DNA of 59,454 bases from Elusimicrobiota bacterium (GTDB lineage: Bacteria; Elusimicrobiota; Elusimicrobia; UBA1565; UBA9628). The notes beneath the pieces were generated by a model. The model did no database searches and had not been told where the DNA came from. It saw only the letters and a program-made list of their open reading frames with translations. Numbering within the stretch: position 1 is the stretch's first letter; each line of letters starts with the position of its first letter. Location of the stretch: positions 65,143-124,596 of the forward strand of contig PLZD01000067.1 in assembly GCA_003151975.1 (NCBI GenBank), given 5' to 3'. The position numbers and the translations under genes are program-made. Below, in pieces: positions 27,887 through 35,828 of this stretch.

Positions 27887-29455
27887 ATGGATCAATCACG
27901 CGAATTCGATGAGTTTCTCGGCACGGAAGTCCGCATCCACGACAAGCATCGCTTCGAGGTCAAGCTCGACGTCGGGGTCAAGGACGGGGAGCGCCATGTC
28001 TACCGGGTCGAGACCTACCTCTTCATCCCGCGCACGCTGGGGATCAATCCCGCGACCTATGCGAAGGCCGATTTCTACAACGACATTCAGCGCTACATTC
28101 GCTTCAAGACGCCGCAGTTTTCCGTCAGCAAGCTGACCGACCCTGCCGAGAAGAACTCGCCTTTGGCGCGCCTGAAATCGATGCTTGATGGCATATTGGC
28201 CGGAGCCAAGACGCCCAGCGCCGTGGAGTCAGCCTACGAGGAAATCAAACTTCTGGCCTGCGTCGTGCGCGTAGCGCTGCGGGACCAATCGAAATTTTTC
28301 ATCGACGAACTCGCCCGCATCCCGGACGAGGAGGGCGACCAGGCCAGGATCGCCGTCTTCAAGGAGCAGGTCGGCGCTTTTCTCGACGGCTTGGAGTCCT
28401 TCATTCTCTCGGTGCACGGCTTGCGCGAGGCGCTGGCGGCACCCGCGGCACCCGACCGCCTGCGCGAGGCGCTCGCCTTCGCCGACGAATATTTCAGCAT
28501 CGCCGCGGAGGACACCCTGACGGAAATACTCGCCGCGATTCGCGCGCGCGCGGCTTTGCGCGCCGGTCTCTCCGCCGTCGACGCGCATCTGGCCGCGCTC
28601 ATCAAGGGTCAGGAAGCCTACCGCGCCGAGCGGGGCTATCCATCGCTCGTCGACAAAGGCACCGACAGCGAGACCTTCATCTACCGCAGCGGCGTGCTTA
28701 AGAAATTCGTCTCGAGCGTGCTCTACCTGCAGATCGAGACCTCGGCCGGCGAGCGCGAAGCCCAAATTATTTTTGGCATCGCGGCGGGGCTAGCGATGGC
28801 CATCTTTATGGTCGTCGCCTACTACGCCAACACGCGCTACACTCCCACCAGCATGACCTTCGCGATGATTCTGACCGTCGGCTACATCGTCAAGGACCGC
28901 ATCAAGGACCTGCTCAAGCTTTGGTTCCTCACGCGCTGGACCCGCTGGGCCTCGGACCGCTCGACTGAGATCACCGATCCCGCGACCGGCAAGGTCATCG
29001 GCCGCATGCGCGAGGCCTTCAGCTTCGTGCGTCTGGCTTCGGTGCCAGACGAGATCAAGCGCCGCCGCTTCATGGACAACATCACCGCCATCGAGAACGA
29101 GGGCAAGCCGGAGGAGATCATCCGCTACGAAAAAGAGGTGACGCTCTTTCCTAAGCTCATCACGCAGTTCCACGAGCGGCGCAAGGACCTCAACGACATC
29201 CTGCGGATCAACATCTCGCCGTTCCTGGAGCAGGCCGACGACCCGAAGGCCGAGCACGTCCACCTCAATGGCAAGACCGGCAAGGTCGAGGTCCTGCAGT
29301 GCGCTCGCGTTTATCACGTCAACGCGCTGATGCGCTACGTGGTGCGCGCGAGCGGCGAGGCCGAGACGGTCAAGTACGAGCGCTTCCGCATCGTGCTGAC
29401 GCGCAAGGGCATCAAGCGCCTCGAGGTCGTCCCCGCGGTCGTCGCCGAGCCCTGA
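27887..29455 (+). CDS. membrane protein of unknown function
   Basis: A 522-residue protein. The N-terminal 280 residues are soluble and helical with a beta-rich start (VRIHDKHRFEVKLDVGV). Two adjacent membrane spans (about 296-315 and 321-338: IIFGIAAGLAMAIFMVVAYY and SMTFAMILTVGYIVKD) form a hairpin, and the C-terminal 180 residues are soluble, predicted cytoplasmic like the N-terminus. I know no family with this layout. It ends 1 nt before the CNNM-EIIA gene, so the two are almost surely cotranslated partners. Confidence 0.7.
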   Translation: MDQSREFDEFLGTEVRIHDKHRFEVKLDVGVKDGERHVYRVETYLFIPRTLGINPATYAKADFYNDIQRYIRFKTPQFSVSKLTDPAEKNSPLARLKSMLDGILAGAKTPSAVESAYEEIKLLACVVRVALRDQSKFFIDELARIPDEEGDQARIAVFKEQVGAFLDGLESFILSVHGLREALAAPAAPDRLREALAFADEYFSIAAEDTLTEILAAIRARAALRAGLSAVDAHLAALIKGQEAYRAERGYPSLVDKGTDSETFIYRSGVLKKFVSSVLYLQIETSAGEREAQIIFGIAAGLAMAIFMVVAYYANTRYTPTSMTFAMILTVGYIVKDRIKDLLKLWFLTRWTRWASDRSTEITDPATGKVIGRMREAFSFVRLASVPDEIKRRRFMDNITAIENEGKPEEIIRYEKEVTLFPKLITQFHERRKDLNDILRINISPFLEQADDPKAEHVHLNGKTGKVEVLQCARVYHVNALMRYVVRASGEAETVKYERFRIVLTRKGIKRLEVVPAVVAEP

Positions 29456-29456
29456 C

Positions 29457-30959
29457 ATGGTGCTAGTCCTCGTCTCGGTCCTGCTGATCTTCGTCAACTC
29501 GCTCTTCGTGCTCATGGAGTACGCGCTGGTCAAGGTCCGAGCCTCGCGCATCGAGGTGCTCGCGCGCAAGGGCAATCACCGGGCGCTGGCCGTGCAGGAG
29601 ATGCAGCTGCATCTCGACGAATATCTGGCCGCGATCCAAGTGGGACTCACCATGATCGCGTTGGCGCTGGGCTGGCTCGGCGAGCCGGCTTTGGCCCAGC
29701 TTTTCGAGCACGCGCTCGCGCGTTTTAATCTCGATCTGCCGCACCGCGCGGTCTTCGGCATTTCGTTTGGCGCGGCACTCGTCTCGCTCGCGTGGGCTCA
29801 AGGCGTCTTCGGCGAGCTTTTGCCGCGCTCGGTCGGCATACAAAAGGCCGAAGTGGTGGCGCTGTGGGGCGCGGCACCCCTGCGCATGTTCGCCGCGGTC
29901 TTCCGCTGGCCCGTGGCGTTCTGGTCGTTCTGCTCGCTTTCAATCATAAAGCTGATGGGCTTAAAACCCGCGGCGAGCGCGGAGTCGGTCGTCTCGGAAG
30001 AGGAGATGCGCATTCTCCTCGGCGAAACCCAGGAAAAGGGGACCTTGCCGCTCGAGCGCCTGCTGCTGCTCGAGAACCTCTTCGACCTGGGCTCCGCGAA
30101 GGTCGCCGAAGCGATGATCCCGCGCGATAAGATCAGTTATCTCTCCCTCTCCAAGACCTGGGAGCAAAATCTCGAGATCATCCGCGCCAAGCGCTACTCG
30201 CGCTATCCGCTGTGCGAGGACGAGCTCGACAGCGTCGTTGGGTTTGTGCACTTGAAGGATATACTGCTCAAGGGCGAGGGACCCACGCCCAACCTCAAGC
30301 ACTTGCGCCGAGAACTGACCGAGGTGCCCGAGACGGAGCCGCTTGAGAAGCTTCTTAAGCAGTTTCCCGACAAGGGCACGCACATGGCCATCGTGCGCAG
30401 CGGCCTGGGCCGGATCGTGGGGCTGCTCACGATGGAGGACATCATCGAGGAGCTCATCGGCGAGGTCCACGACGAGTTCGACCCGCAGGCCTGGTCTTTG
30501 ATGGACGTCGTGGTCAACTCGGCGGTCGCAGTCCAGCTGCAGGCCGCCGACCGTCAGTCGGCGATCAAGCAGCTGCTGGCCAAGCTCGTCGCGGCCGAGC
30601 CGACGCTGAAGGAGGCCGAGGTCTTCGAGAAAGTCTGGGAGCGCGAGAATAAATTCTCGTCCGCCGTCGGCCGCGGCGTCGCGGTGCCCCACGGCAGGCT
30701 TCTGGACTTGGCCAAGCCGCTCGTGGCCGTCGGGAGATTTGCCAAGCCCGTGCCCTTCCCGTCGCCGGACAACGTGCCGGTGCGGCTCGTCTTCTTGATC
30801 CTGACGCCGGCGCAGTCGCCCGTCATGCAGCTCAAGGTGCTCGGGCGCATCGCGAGCTTGGTGACCAACGAGAACCTGCGCCGTAAGCTGCTGCGCGCCA
30901 AGACCGCGGAATCCATGCTCGAGACCCTGCGCACCGCCGATACGATGCTCGCGGCCTAG
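29457..30959 (+). CDS. CNNM/CorC-type transporter domain protein fused to a PTS EIIA(Ntr/Fru) domain
   Basis: A 500-residue protein in three parts. Residues 1-170 form a DUF21 (CNNM) membrane domain with about four spans; the linker region and a CBS pair follow (about 215-335, with AMIPRDKISYLSL and the GLLTMEDIIEELIGE signature). Unlike usual CNNM/HlyC proteins, the C-terminal CorC/HlyC domain is replaced by a PTS EIIA type-2 domain (about 355-495) with the phosphorylatable His412 in VAVPHGRL. CNNM proteins move or sense Mg2+/Co2+; EIIA-Ntr domains regulate by phosphorylation. Control of ion flux by PTS phosphate is inference. Confidence 0.85.
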   Translation: MVLVLVSVLLIFVNSLFVLMEYALVKVRASRIEVLARKGNHRALAVQEMQLHLDEYLAAIQVGLTMIALALGWLGEPALAQLFEHALARFNLDLPHRAVFGISFGAALVSLAWAQGVFGELLPRSVGIQKAEVVALWGAAPLRMFAAVFRWPVAFWSFCSLSIIKLMGLKPAASAESVVSEEEMRILLGETQEKGTLPLERLLLLENLFDLGSAKVAEAMIPRDKISYLSLSKTWEQNLEIIRAKRYSRYPLCEDELDSVVGFVHLKDILLKGEGPTPNLKHLRRELTEVPETEPLEKLLKQFPDKGTHMAIVRSGLGRIVGLLTMEDIIEELIGEVHDEFDPQAWSLMDVVVNSAVAVQLQAADRQSAIKQLLAKLVAAEPTLKEAEVFEKVWERENKFSSAVGRGVAVPHGRLLDLAKPLVAVGRFAKPVPFPSPDNVPVRLVFLILTPAQSPVMQLKVLGRIASLVTNENLRRKLLRAKTAESMLETLRTADTMLAA

Positions 30960-31603
30960 GCGGCTGCGGCGGGGCCGAAGACTGAGAGCTCCGAGCGGAA
31001 CCGCACGACGACGGTGACGCGCCCGGCGCCCAGTTGCCGGGCGTAATCCTCGGCAAGTTTTATCAACCTCGCCCGCGCGATCTCTCTGACCTCCGCGAGT
31101 TCGGCGGGCGTGCCCGCCCGCGCTTTGGCCGCGTCGTAGAGCCCGCGGTCGAGTTTATCGAGCAAGGCTTGGCCCGAGAAAACCCCCAAGCGTCCCCAGC
31201 CCGGTTGGACCAAGGTTCTGCGGTCGCGCAGGAAGAGCTCGACCGAGTCCACTTGAGGATCGGGGAACACGGCCGTCAAAATTCTCCGGGCGTCGAGGTT
31301 CAGCGTGACGCCGTTGCCGGAAAGATCGACGCTGTACCGCGCGCGAGAGTGGACGGAGACGGACGCCCTGGTAGTTCCCAGGTCGACGCCCCAAATGGTT
31401 TTGGGGCTGTCGGCTTGCGCCGTCTCCGTAAAGTCAAGCTTCGCGACCACGAGATGCATCTCGGGCGAGAGTTGGGTCAGGCCGCTGACGAACTCGGCGG
31501 CGTTAGGCGCCGGCCGGCTCTTATAAAGGAAAAGGCAGAGCCCCGCGAGAACTAAGACCGTGAAAATCAACGCTTTTTTCATACCGCAAACCCGCTTGAA
31601 CAC
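30956..31603 (-). CDS. membrane-anchored DUF4230-like protein
   Basis: A 215-residue protein with one N-terminal membrane span (about 9-27, ALIFTVLVLAGLCLFLYK) and a periplasmic domain whose pattern (MHLVVAKLDFTET, WGVDLGTTRASVSVHSRARYSVDL, an L/V-rich strand set and a long amphipathic helix ending in ARQLGA) resembles DUF4230. The GTG at 31603 is 8 nt below a TATGAT box; ATG 31582 (MKKALIF) is an equally sensible start. Its stop shares CTAG with the stop of the CNNM-EIIA gene. Function of the family is unknown. Confidence 0.65.
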   Translation of the reverse strand: MFKRVCGMKKALIFTVLVLAGLCLFLYKSRPAPNAAEFVSGLTQLSPEMHLVVAKLDFTETAQADSPKTIWGVDLGTTRASVSVHSRARYSVDLSGNGVTLNLDARRILTAVFPDPQVDSVELFLRDRRTLVQPGWGRLGVFSGQALLDKLDRGLYDAAKARAGTPAELAEVREIARARLIKLAEDYARQLGAGRVTVVVRFRSELSVFGPAAAA

Positions 31604-31610
31604 TATTTTG

Positions 31611-31617
31611 TATCATA
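31611..31617. promoter_or_regulatory. shared divergent -10 boxes for hemE and the DUF4230-like gene
   Basis: TATCAT on the plus strand (31611-31616) ends 7 nt before the hemE ATG; TATGAT on the minus strand (31612-31617) ends 8 nt before GTG 31603. The two boxes overlap by five bases and both imply leaderless mRNAs. Confidence 0.5.
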
Positions 31618-31623
31618 CGAGAC

Positions 31624-32655
31624 ATGGCAAACTTACAAGCGGCGCCGCGCTTTATCCGCGCCTGCAAGCGGCTTCCTGTCGACCGGACTCCGGTCTGGTT
31701 CATGCGCCAAGCCGGGCGCTATATGAAGGAATACCGCGAACTGCGCAAGAAATACAGCATACTCGCGCTCGCCAAGACCCCGGAGCTGGCCTGCGAAGTC
31801 ACGCTGCAGCCCATCCGCGCGATGCCCATCGACGCGGCCATTATTTTTGCCGACATTTTGCTTCCCATTGAGCCCATGGGCGCGCGCCTGCGCTTTGCGC
31901 CGGGGCCGATCATCGACAATCCGGTGCGCTCGGCCTCTGACGTCAAGCGTCTGAAGAATTTCGAGCCGCGCGAGGGATTGGGTTTCGTTCTGAAGGCCAT
32001 CACGCTCACTCGCCGCGAACTCGGGGCGACTCCTTTGATCGGCTTTGCCGGCGCGCCGTTTACTTTGGCGAGCTACCTGATCGAGGGCGGCCCATCGGAT
32101 CACTTCTTGAAGACCAAAGCCTTTATGCTGGAGCAGCCCAAAGCCTGGGACGCGCTCATGCGCAAGGTGCGCGCCATCACCGCCGATTACCTCAAGGCGC
32201 AGGTCGAGGCCGGCGCGCAAGCGGTCCAGCTCTTCGACTCTTGGGTCGGCTGTCTGTCGGCCGATCAGTACCGGCGCTGCGTTTTGCCGCACTCGCGCTT
32301 CGTGCTCGCGGCGCTGAAAAAATCCGGCGTACCGGTCATCCATTTCGGCACCGGCACGGCCGGTTTCTTGGAGGACTTCGCTTCCGCCGGCGGCGACGTC
32401 GTGGGTGTCGACTGGCGCATGGACCTCGACGCGGCGTGGAAGCGCATCGGGCCGCGCGCGATCCAGGGCAATCTCGATCCGACTTTGTTGTTCGCAAAAA
32501 AAACCGTGCTCAAAGCCGCGGTGAAGGATATTCTTTCGCGCGCAGGCTCACGCAAAGGTTTTATTTTTAATCTCGGCCACGGCATACTGCCGAAGACGCC
32601 CGTCGGCAATGTCGAGGCGGTCGTCGACTGGGTCCACGAGCGGAGACTCAATTGA
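31624..32655 (+). CDS. hemE: uroporphyrinogen decarboxylase
   Basis: A 343-residue enzyme, normal length, that converts uroporphyrinogen III to coproporphyrinogen III. The diagnostic N-terminal block PVWFMRQAGRYMKEYR is present with the catalytic Arg and the substrate-binding region, plus GFAGAPFTLASYLIEGG and the C-terminal FNLGHGILPKTPVGNV. No ribosome site; the ATG sits 7 nt below TATCAT. It is followed, by a TTGA overlap, by the oxidase of the same pathway. Cytoplasmic. Confidence 0.97.
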   Translation: MANLQAAPRFIRACKRLPVDRTPVWFMRQAGRYMKEYRELRKKYSILALAKTPELACEVTLQPIRAMPIDAAIIFADILLPIEPMGARLRFAPGPIIDNPVRSASDVKRLKNFEPREGLGFVLKAITLTRRELGATPLIGFAGAPFTLASYLIEGGPSDHFLKTKAFMLEQPKAWDALMRKVRAITADYLKAQVEAGAQAVQLFDSWVGCLSADQYRRCVLPHSRFVLAALKKSGVPVIHFGTGTAGFLEDFASAGGDVVGVDWRMDLDAAWKRIGPRAIQGNLDPTLLFAKKTVLKAAVKDILSRAGSRKGFIFNLGHGILPKTPVGNVEAVVDWVHERRLN

Positions 32656-34088
32656 ACCAGCCGGGCGTTTCGCGCGTCGTCATATTGGGCGGCGGCATCA
32701 CGGGGCTGTCGGCCGCCTATGAGCTGACCTTGCGCGCCGCGCGCGACAACCGCAAGCTCGAGATCACCGTGCTGGAGTCCTCCGGCCGCGTGGGCGGCAA
32801 GGTCATGACCGAGACCAAGGACGGCGTCGTCTTCGAGCTCGGGCCCGACTCTTTCATCACCGCCAAGCCCGACGCGCTCGCGCTGGTGCGCGAGCTGGGC
32901 CTGCAGGACGAGCTCATTAAGACCAACGAGAGCCAGAAGACGATTTATGTCTTGTCGAAAGGCCGGCTCGAGCCCTTGCCCGAGGGCATGAGCTTGCTGC
33001 CTTCCCGCGTGCTGCCGTTCTTGACGACGAAGCTTTTGTCGTGGAAAGCAAAATTTCGCATGGCGCTCGAGCCGCTGGTGCCGTTGGAAGAGGAAGAGCT
33101 CGACGAAAGTTTGGGTTCCTTCATCCGCCGAAGACTCGGGCAAGAGGCGCTCGACAAGATCGTCTCTCCGATGCTGGCCGGCATCTACGCGGGCGATTGC
33201 GAGCAGATGAGCCTGCAAAGCACCTTCCCTCAGCTCAAGGAGCTCGAGCGCAAGGGCGGCATTTTCAAGGGGATGCGCGCCGCGGCCAAACGGCCCAAAG
33301 CCTCGACCGATCTGACGATGTTCATGACGCTCAAAGGCGGGCTCTCGCGGCTCATCGAGGCGTTGGCAAGAAAGCTTCCGCGCGGCACGGTGCGCACCAA
33401 CGCCGCCGCGTTGAGCCTCAAGCGCCGCGGCGCCGAGTGGCAGATCACGACGAAGGAAGCGATGATATCGGCGGATGCGGTCATCTCGGCGCTGCCGGCC
33501 AACGCGCTTGCCGCCGTCATCGGCGATCTCGATTTTGAGCTGTCCGCCGTGCTCAAGGAGATCCCGTTCGTGTCCACCGCGACCGTCTCCTTGGTTTACG
33601 ACAAGGCGGGCTTTCCCGACAAGCTCGATGGATTTGGCTTCATCGTCCCGCGCTCCGAGGGCCGCGAGATCACGGCGGGGACCTACACCTCGACCAAATT
33701 TCCCGAACGCGTGCCGGACAGTCAAGTGATGATCCGCTGCTTCATGGGCGGCGCCGGCCGCGAGGAAGCCGTAAAGACCGACGAGGCGGGACTCTCCCGC
33801 ATCGCGCGCAAGGAATTGACCGACCTTCTGCATCTCGGCGAGGCGCACCCTAAGTTCACGCGCTCGCAGCTGTGGGAAAATTCCAACCCGCAGTACAACG
33901 TGGGCCATTCCTTCCGTTTGAGGCGCATCGCGTCCTGCCTGCAAGGGCACCCGGGACTAATTCTTGCCGGCTGCTCGTACGAGGGCGTCGGCCTTCCCGA
34001 CTGCATACGCTCGGGCCGCGAGGCCGCCGCGACCGCCTACAAGAGGATCGTCGGCCGGTCGCCCGCGCCCGCGAGGCCGAGCCGTTGA
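32652..34088 (+). CDS. hemY: protoporphyrinogen/coproporphyrinogen oxidase (HemY/HemG type)
   Basis: A 478-residue FAD-dependent oxidase. The dinucleotide-binding site GGGITGLSAAYEL follows the TTG start, then ESSGRVGGKVMTE and the family's GPDSFITAKP. The C-terminal FAD motif lies in GLILAGCSYEGVGLPDCIRSG. It oxidises protoporphyrinogen IX or coproporphyrinogen III; which depends on the pathway branch and cannot be read here (no hemH in the window). The start is TTG at 32652, overlapping the hemE stop (TTGA). Confidence 0.92.
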   Translation: MNQPGVSRVVILGGGITGLSAAYELTLRAARDNRKLEITVLESSGRVGGKVMTETKDGVVFELGPDSFITAKPDALALVRELGLQDELIKTNESQKTIYVLSKGRLEPLPEGMSLLPSRVLPFLTTKLLSWKAKFRMALEPLVPLEEEELDESLGSFIRRRLGQEALDKIVSPMLAGIYAGDCEQMSLQSTFPQLKELERKGGIFKGMRAAAKRPKASTDLTMFMTLKGGLSRLIEALARKLPRGTVRTNAAALSLKRRGAEWQITTKEAMISADAVISALPANALAAVIGDLDFELSAVLKEIPFVSTATVSLVYDKAGFPDKLDGFGFIVPRSEGREITAGTYTSTKFPERVPDSQVMIRCFMGGAGREEAVKTDEAGLSRIARKELTDLLHLGEAHPKFTRSQLWENSNPQYNVGHSFRLRRIASCLQGHPGLILAGCSYEGVGLPDCIRSGREAAATAYKRIVGRSPAPARPSR

Positions 34089-35143
34089 ACCTGAGCCTGG
34101 TCGAGTCCGCGCTCAAGGAGCTTGGCGCGCCGCGCTTTCGCCTCGATCAGGTGCGCCGCGCGGTGTTTACGGAAGCCGCGGCCTCCTATGATGAGATCAA
34201 AGTGCTGCCGGAGGACCTCCGCCGCGGGCTGCAGAAATTGGCGCCCCTGATGAGCGTTAAAGAACGCCGCGTCGAGGTCTCCTCCGATGGGCGCGCGCAC
34301 AAGGCCCTGCTCGAGCTCTTCGACGGCAAAATCGTCGAGACCGTCCTGCTGCGTCCCAGCGCCAGCCGCTGGACGACCTGCATCTCCTGCCAGGTCGGCT
34401 GCGCGATCGGCTGCACGTTCTGCGCGACGGGCCTTATGGGCCTCGCGCGCAACCTCACGCCCGAGGAGATCACCGACCAAGTCTTGTTTTGGCGCCAGTA
34501 CATGAAGCGCGAGGGTTTGGAAGGCCGGCTCGACAACGTGGTCTACATGGGCATGGGCGAGCCTTTCGCGGTCTACGAGCCGCTGGCCGAAAGCCTGCGC
34601 GCCTTGATGGATCAAAAACGCTTCGGCATCGGCGCGCGGCACATCTCGGTGTCGACCTCAGGCCTAGCGCCCCAGATCGAGCGCTTCGGCAAGGACTTCC
34701 CGCAAGTCAATCTCGCGCTGTCCTTGCACGCGGCCGACGACGCGTTGCGCACCAAACTGGTGCCGGTCAACAAGGCTTATCCTCTCAAGGTGCTCTCAAA
34801 CGCGATCAAGAAGTACCTCAGCCTGACGCCCCGCAAGGTGTTCTTGGAGTACGTCATGCTGCGGGGGGAGAACGACCGCGACGAGGACGCGGACAGCCTC
34901 ATCGCTTTCTGCAAAGAGCTGGGCCCCCGCGAGCTCATCCACGTCAATTTGATCGTCTACAACGAGACCGACACGCCGCACAAGGCCACCAACGAGGACT
35001 CGGCGCGCGCGTTCCAGCAGCTGCTGATAAAGGCCGGAGTGCACTCGACGGTGCGCCAGAACCTGGGGCGCGACATCCAGGGCGCTTGCGGGCAGCTCAT
35101 CGTCGCGGAGACGGCGCGGGAGAAAAGCCATGCGAGGAAATGA
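34085..35143 (+). CDS. rlmN: 23S rRNA (A2503-C2)/tRNA (A37-C2) methyltransferase
   Basis: A 352-residue radical SAM methylase of normal length. The [4Fe-4S] motif CAIGCTFC lies near residues 104-111 in CISCQVGCAIGCTFCATG; the second catalytic Cys is in GACGQL near 334. Other family blocks include VYMGMGEPF, SVSTSGLAPQI and LSLHAADD. The start is TTG 34085, overlapping the hemY stop as TTGA; an upstream extension into hemY is not needed. It modifies A2503 in the peptidyl-transferase centre and A37 in some tRNAs. Confidence 0.95.
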   Translation: MNLSLVESALKELGAPRFRLDQVRRAVFTEAAASYDEIKVLPEDLRRGLQKLAPLMSVKERRVEVSSDGRAHKALLELFDGKIVETVLLRPSASRWTTCISCQVGCAIGCTFCATGLMGLARNLTPEEITDQVLFWRQYMKREGLEGRLDNVVYMGMGEPFAVYEPLAESLRALMDQKRFGIGARHISVSTSGLAPQIERFGKDFPQVNLALSLHAADDALRTKLVPVNKAYPLKVLSNAIKKYLSLTPRKVFLEYVMLRGENDRDEDADSLIAFCKELGPRELIHVNLIVYNETDTPHKATNEDSARAFQQLLIKAGVHSTVRQNLGRDIQGACGQLIVAETAREKSHARK

Positions 35144-35153
35144 GAGAGGGGAA

Positions 35154-35684
35154 ATGAACGAGGAGCTCAAGGCGCTCGAGGAGGCCAAGGCGCTCAAGGG
35201 CCGTCCCTCGCGGGCGCGCTACGACAAGGCGCACTTCAACCTCGAGCGCAAGTGGCGCCGGCGCGAGCTTAAGTCGGAGCGCATGATGCGCGAGATCGTC
35301 GACGAGCTGTGGGACACGTTCGAGAAGGCCCCGTACTCGTGGTGCGGCTTCTACGTGCTGGCCCCGTCGGGCTCGGAGTTCACGCTCGGCCCGCACCGCG
35401 ACAAACCCGCGTGCTCCCCGCTGGCCATGCACGGCGTCTGCGGCAAGGCGCTCAAGGAAGGCAAGACGATCATCGTCCCGGACGTCAAAGCCTTGGGCGA
35501 CGCGCACATCGCGTGCGACCCGCGAAACTTGAGCGAGATCGTCGTGCCGGTCTACGACGCGAAGGGCAAGGTCTGGGCGGTGTTTGACGTCGATTCTGAG
35601 GCCAAAGATGCCTTCGATGCGATGGACCAGCGCTGGCTGGAGACGATCATGAGGAATTTCGAGAAGGTCGGAAAACCCGAATAG
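35154..35684 (+). CDS. free methionine-(R)-sulfoxide reductase-like GAF protein
   Basis: A 176-residue GAF-domain protein. The three cysteines of the fRMsr active site are present at 87, 96 and 121 (CSPLAMHGVCG and HIACD), at nearly the same positions as Cys84, Cys94 and Cys118 of E. coli fRMsr (YebR), together with LSEIVVPVYD and VFDVDS. About 25 extra residues with basic and acidic clusters precede the GAF core. Start 35154 is chosen for the GAGAGAGGGG ribosome site; an ATG at 35130 inside rlmN is possible. It should repair oxidised free Met in the cytoplasm. Confidence 0.85.
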   Translation: MNEELKALEEAKALKGRPSRARYDKAHFNLERKWRRRELKSERMMREIVDELWDTFEKAPYSWCGFYVLAPSGSEFTLGPHRDKPACSPLAMHGVCGKALKEGKTIIVPDVKALGDAHIACDPRNLSEIVVPVYDAKGKVWAVFDVDSEAKDAFDAMDQRWLETIMRNFEKVGKPE

Positions 35685-35688
35685 AAAA

Positions 35689-35722
35689 CCGGCCCTGCAT
35701 GCGGAGAGTCATGCAGGGCCGG
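35689..35722 (+). terminator. strong hairpin after the hemE-rlmN gene run
   Basis: A perfect 13-bp inverted repeat, CCGGCCCTGCATG and CATGCAGGGCCGG, with an 8-nt loop, begins 5 nt after the reductase stop. There is no T-tract after it, so it may terminate by another route or protect the 3' end of the mRNA. Confidence 0.6.
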
Positions 35723-35733
35723 GCTCCTGGTGA

Positions 35734-35777
35734 TTGTCGTCGTTCTGTTGTCGAGCTAAGTTGTCGTACTGTTGTGC
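35734..35777 (+). repeat. spaced TTGTCG direct repeats
   Basis: TTGTCG occurs at 35734, 35748 and 35761, and TTGTGC at 35772, at 14-, 13- and 11-bp steps, 40-80 bp above the -10 box of the MEMO1-AMMECR1 gene. This looks like a small array of activator or repressor sites; no known regulator site is recognised. Confidence 0.35.
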
Positions 35778-35814
35778 GCCTCTGAAAAGTAGTGTAGCCC
35801 AATCCTGTTCCGAA

Positions 35815-35820
35815 TATATT
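35815..35820 (+). promoter_or_regulatory. -10 box for the MEMO1-AMMECR1 gene
   Basis: TATATT ends 8 nt before ATG 35829, leaving almost no leader. Confidence 0.45.
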
Positions 35821-35828
35821 TCGTACCT

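Noticed and set aside
32265-33950. Long open frame (561 codons) on the minus strand opposite hemE/hemY
   Set aside because: It lies opposite two certain heme genes, is rich in Arg/His/Gly/Leu with no domain, and reflects GC-rich codon bias in the antisense frame.
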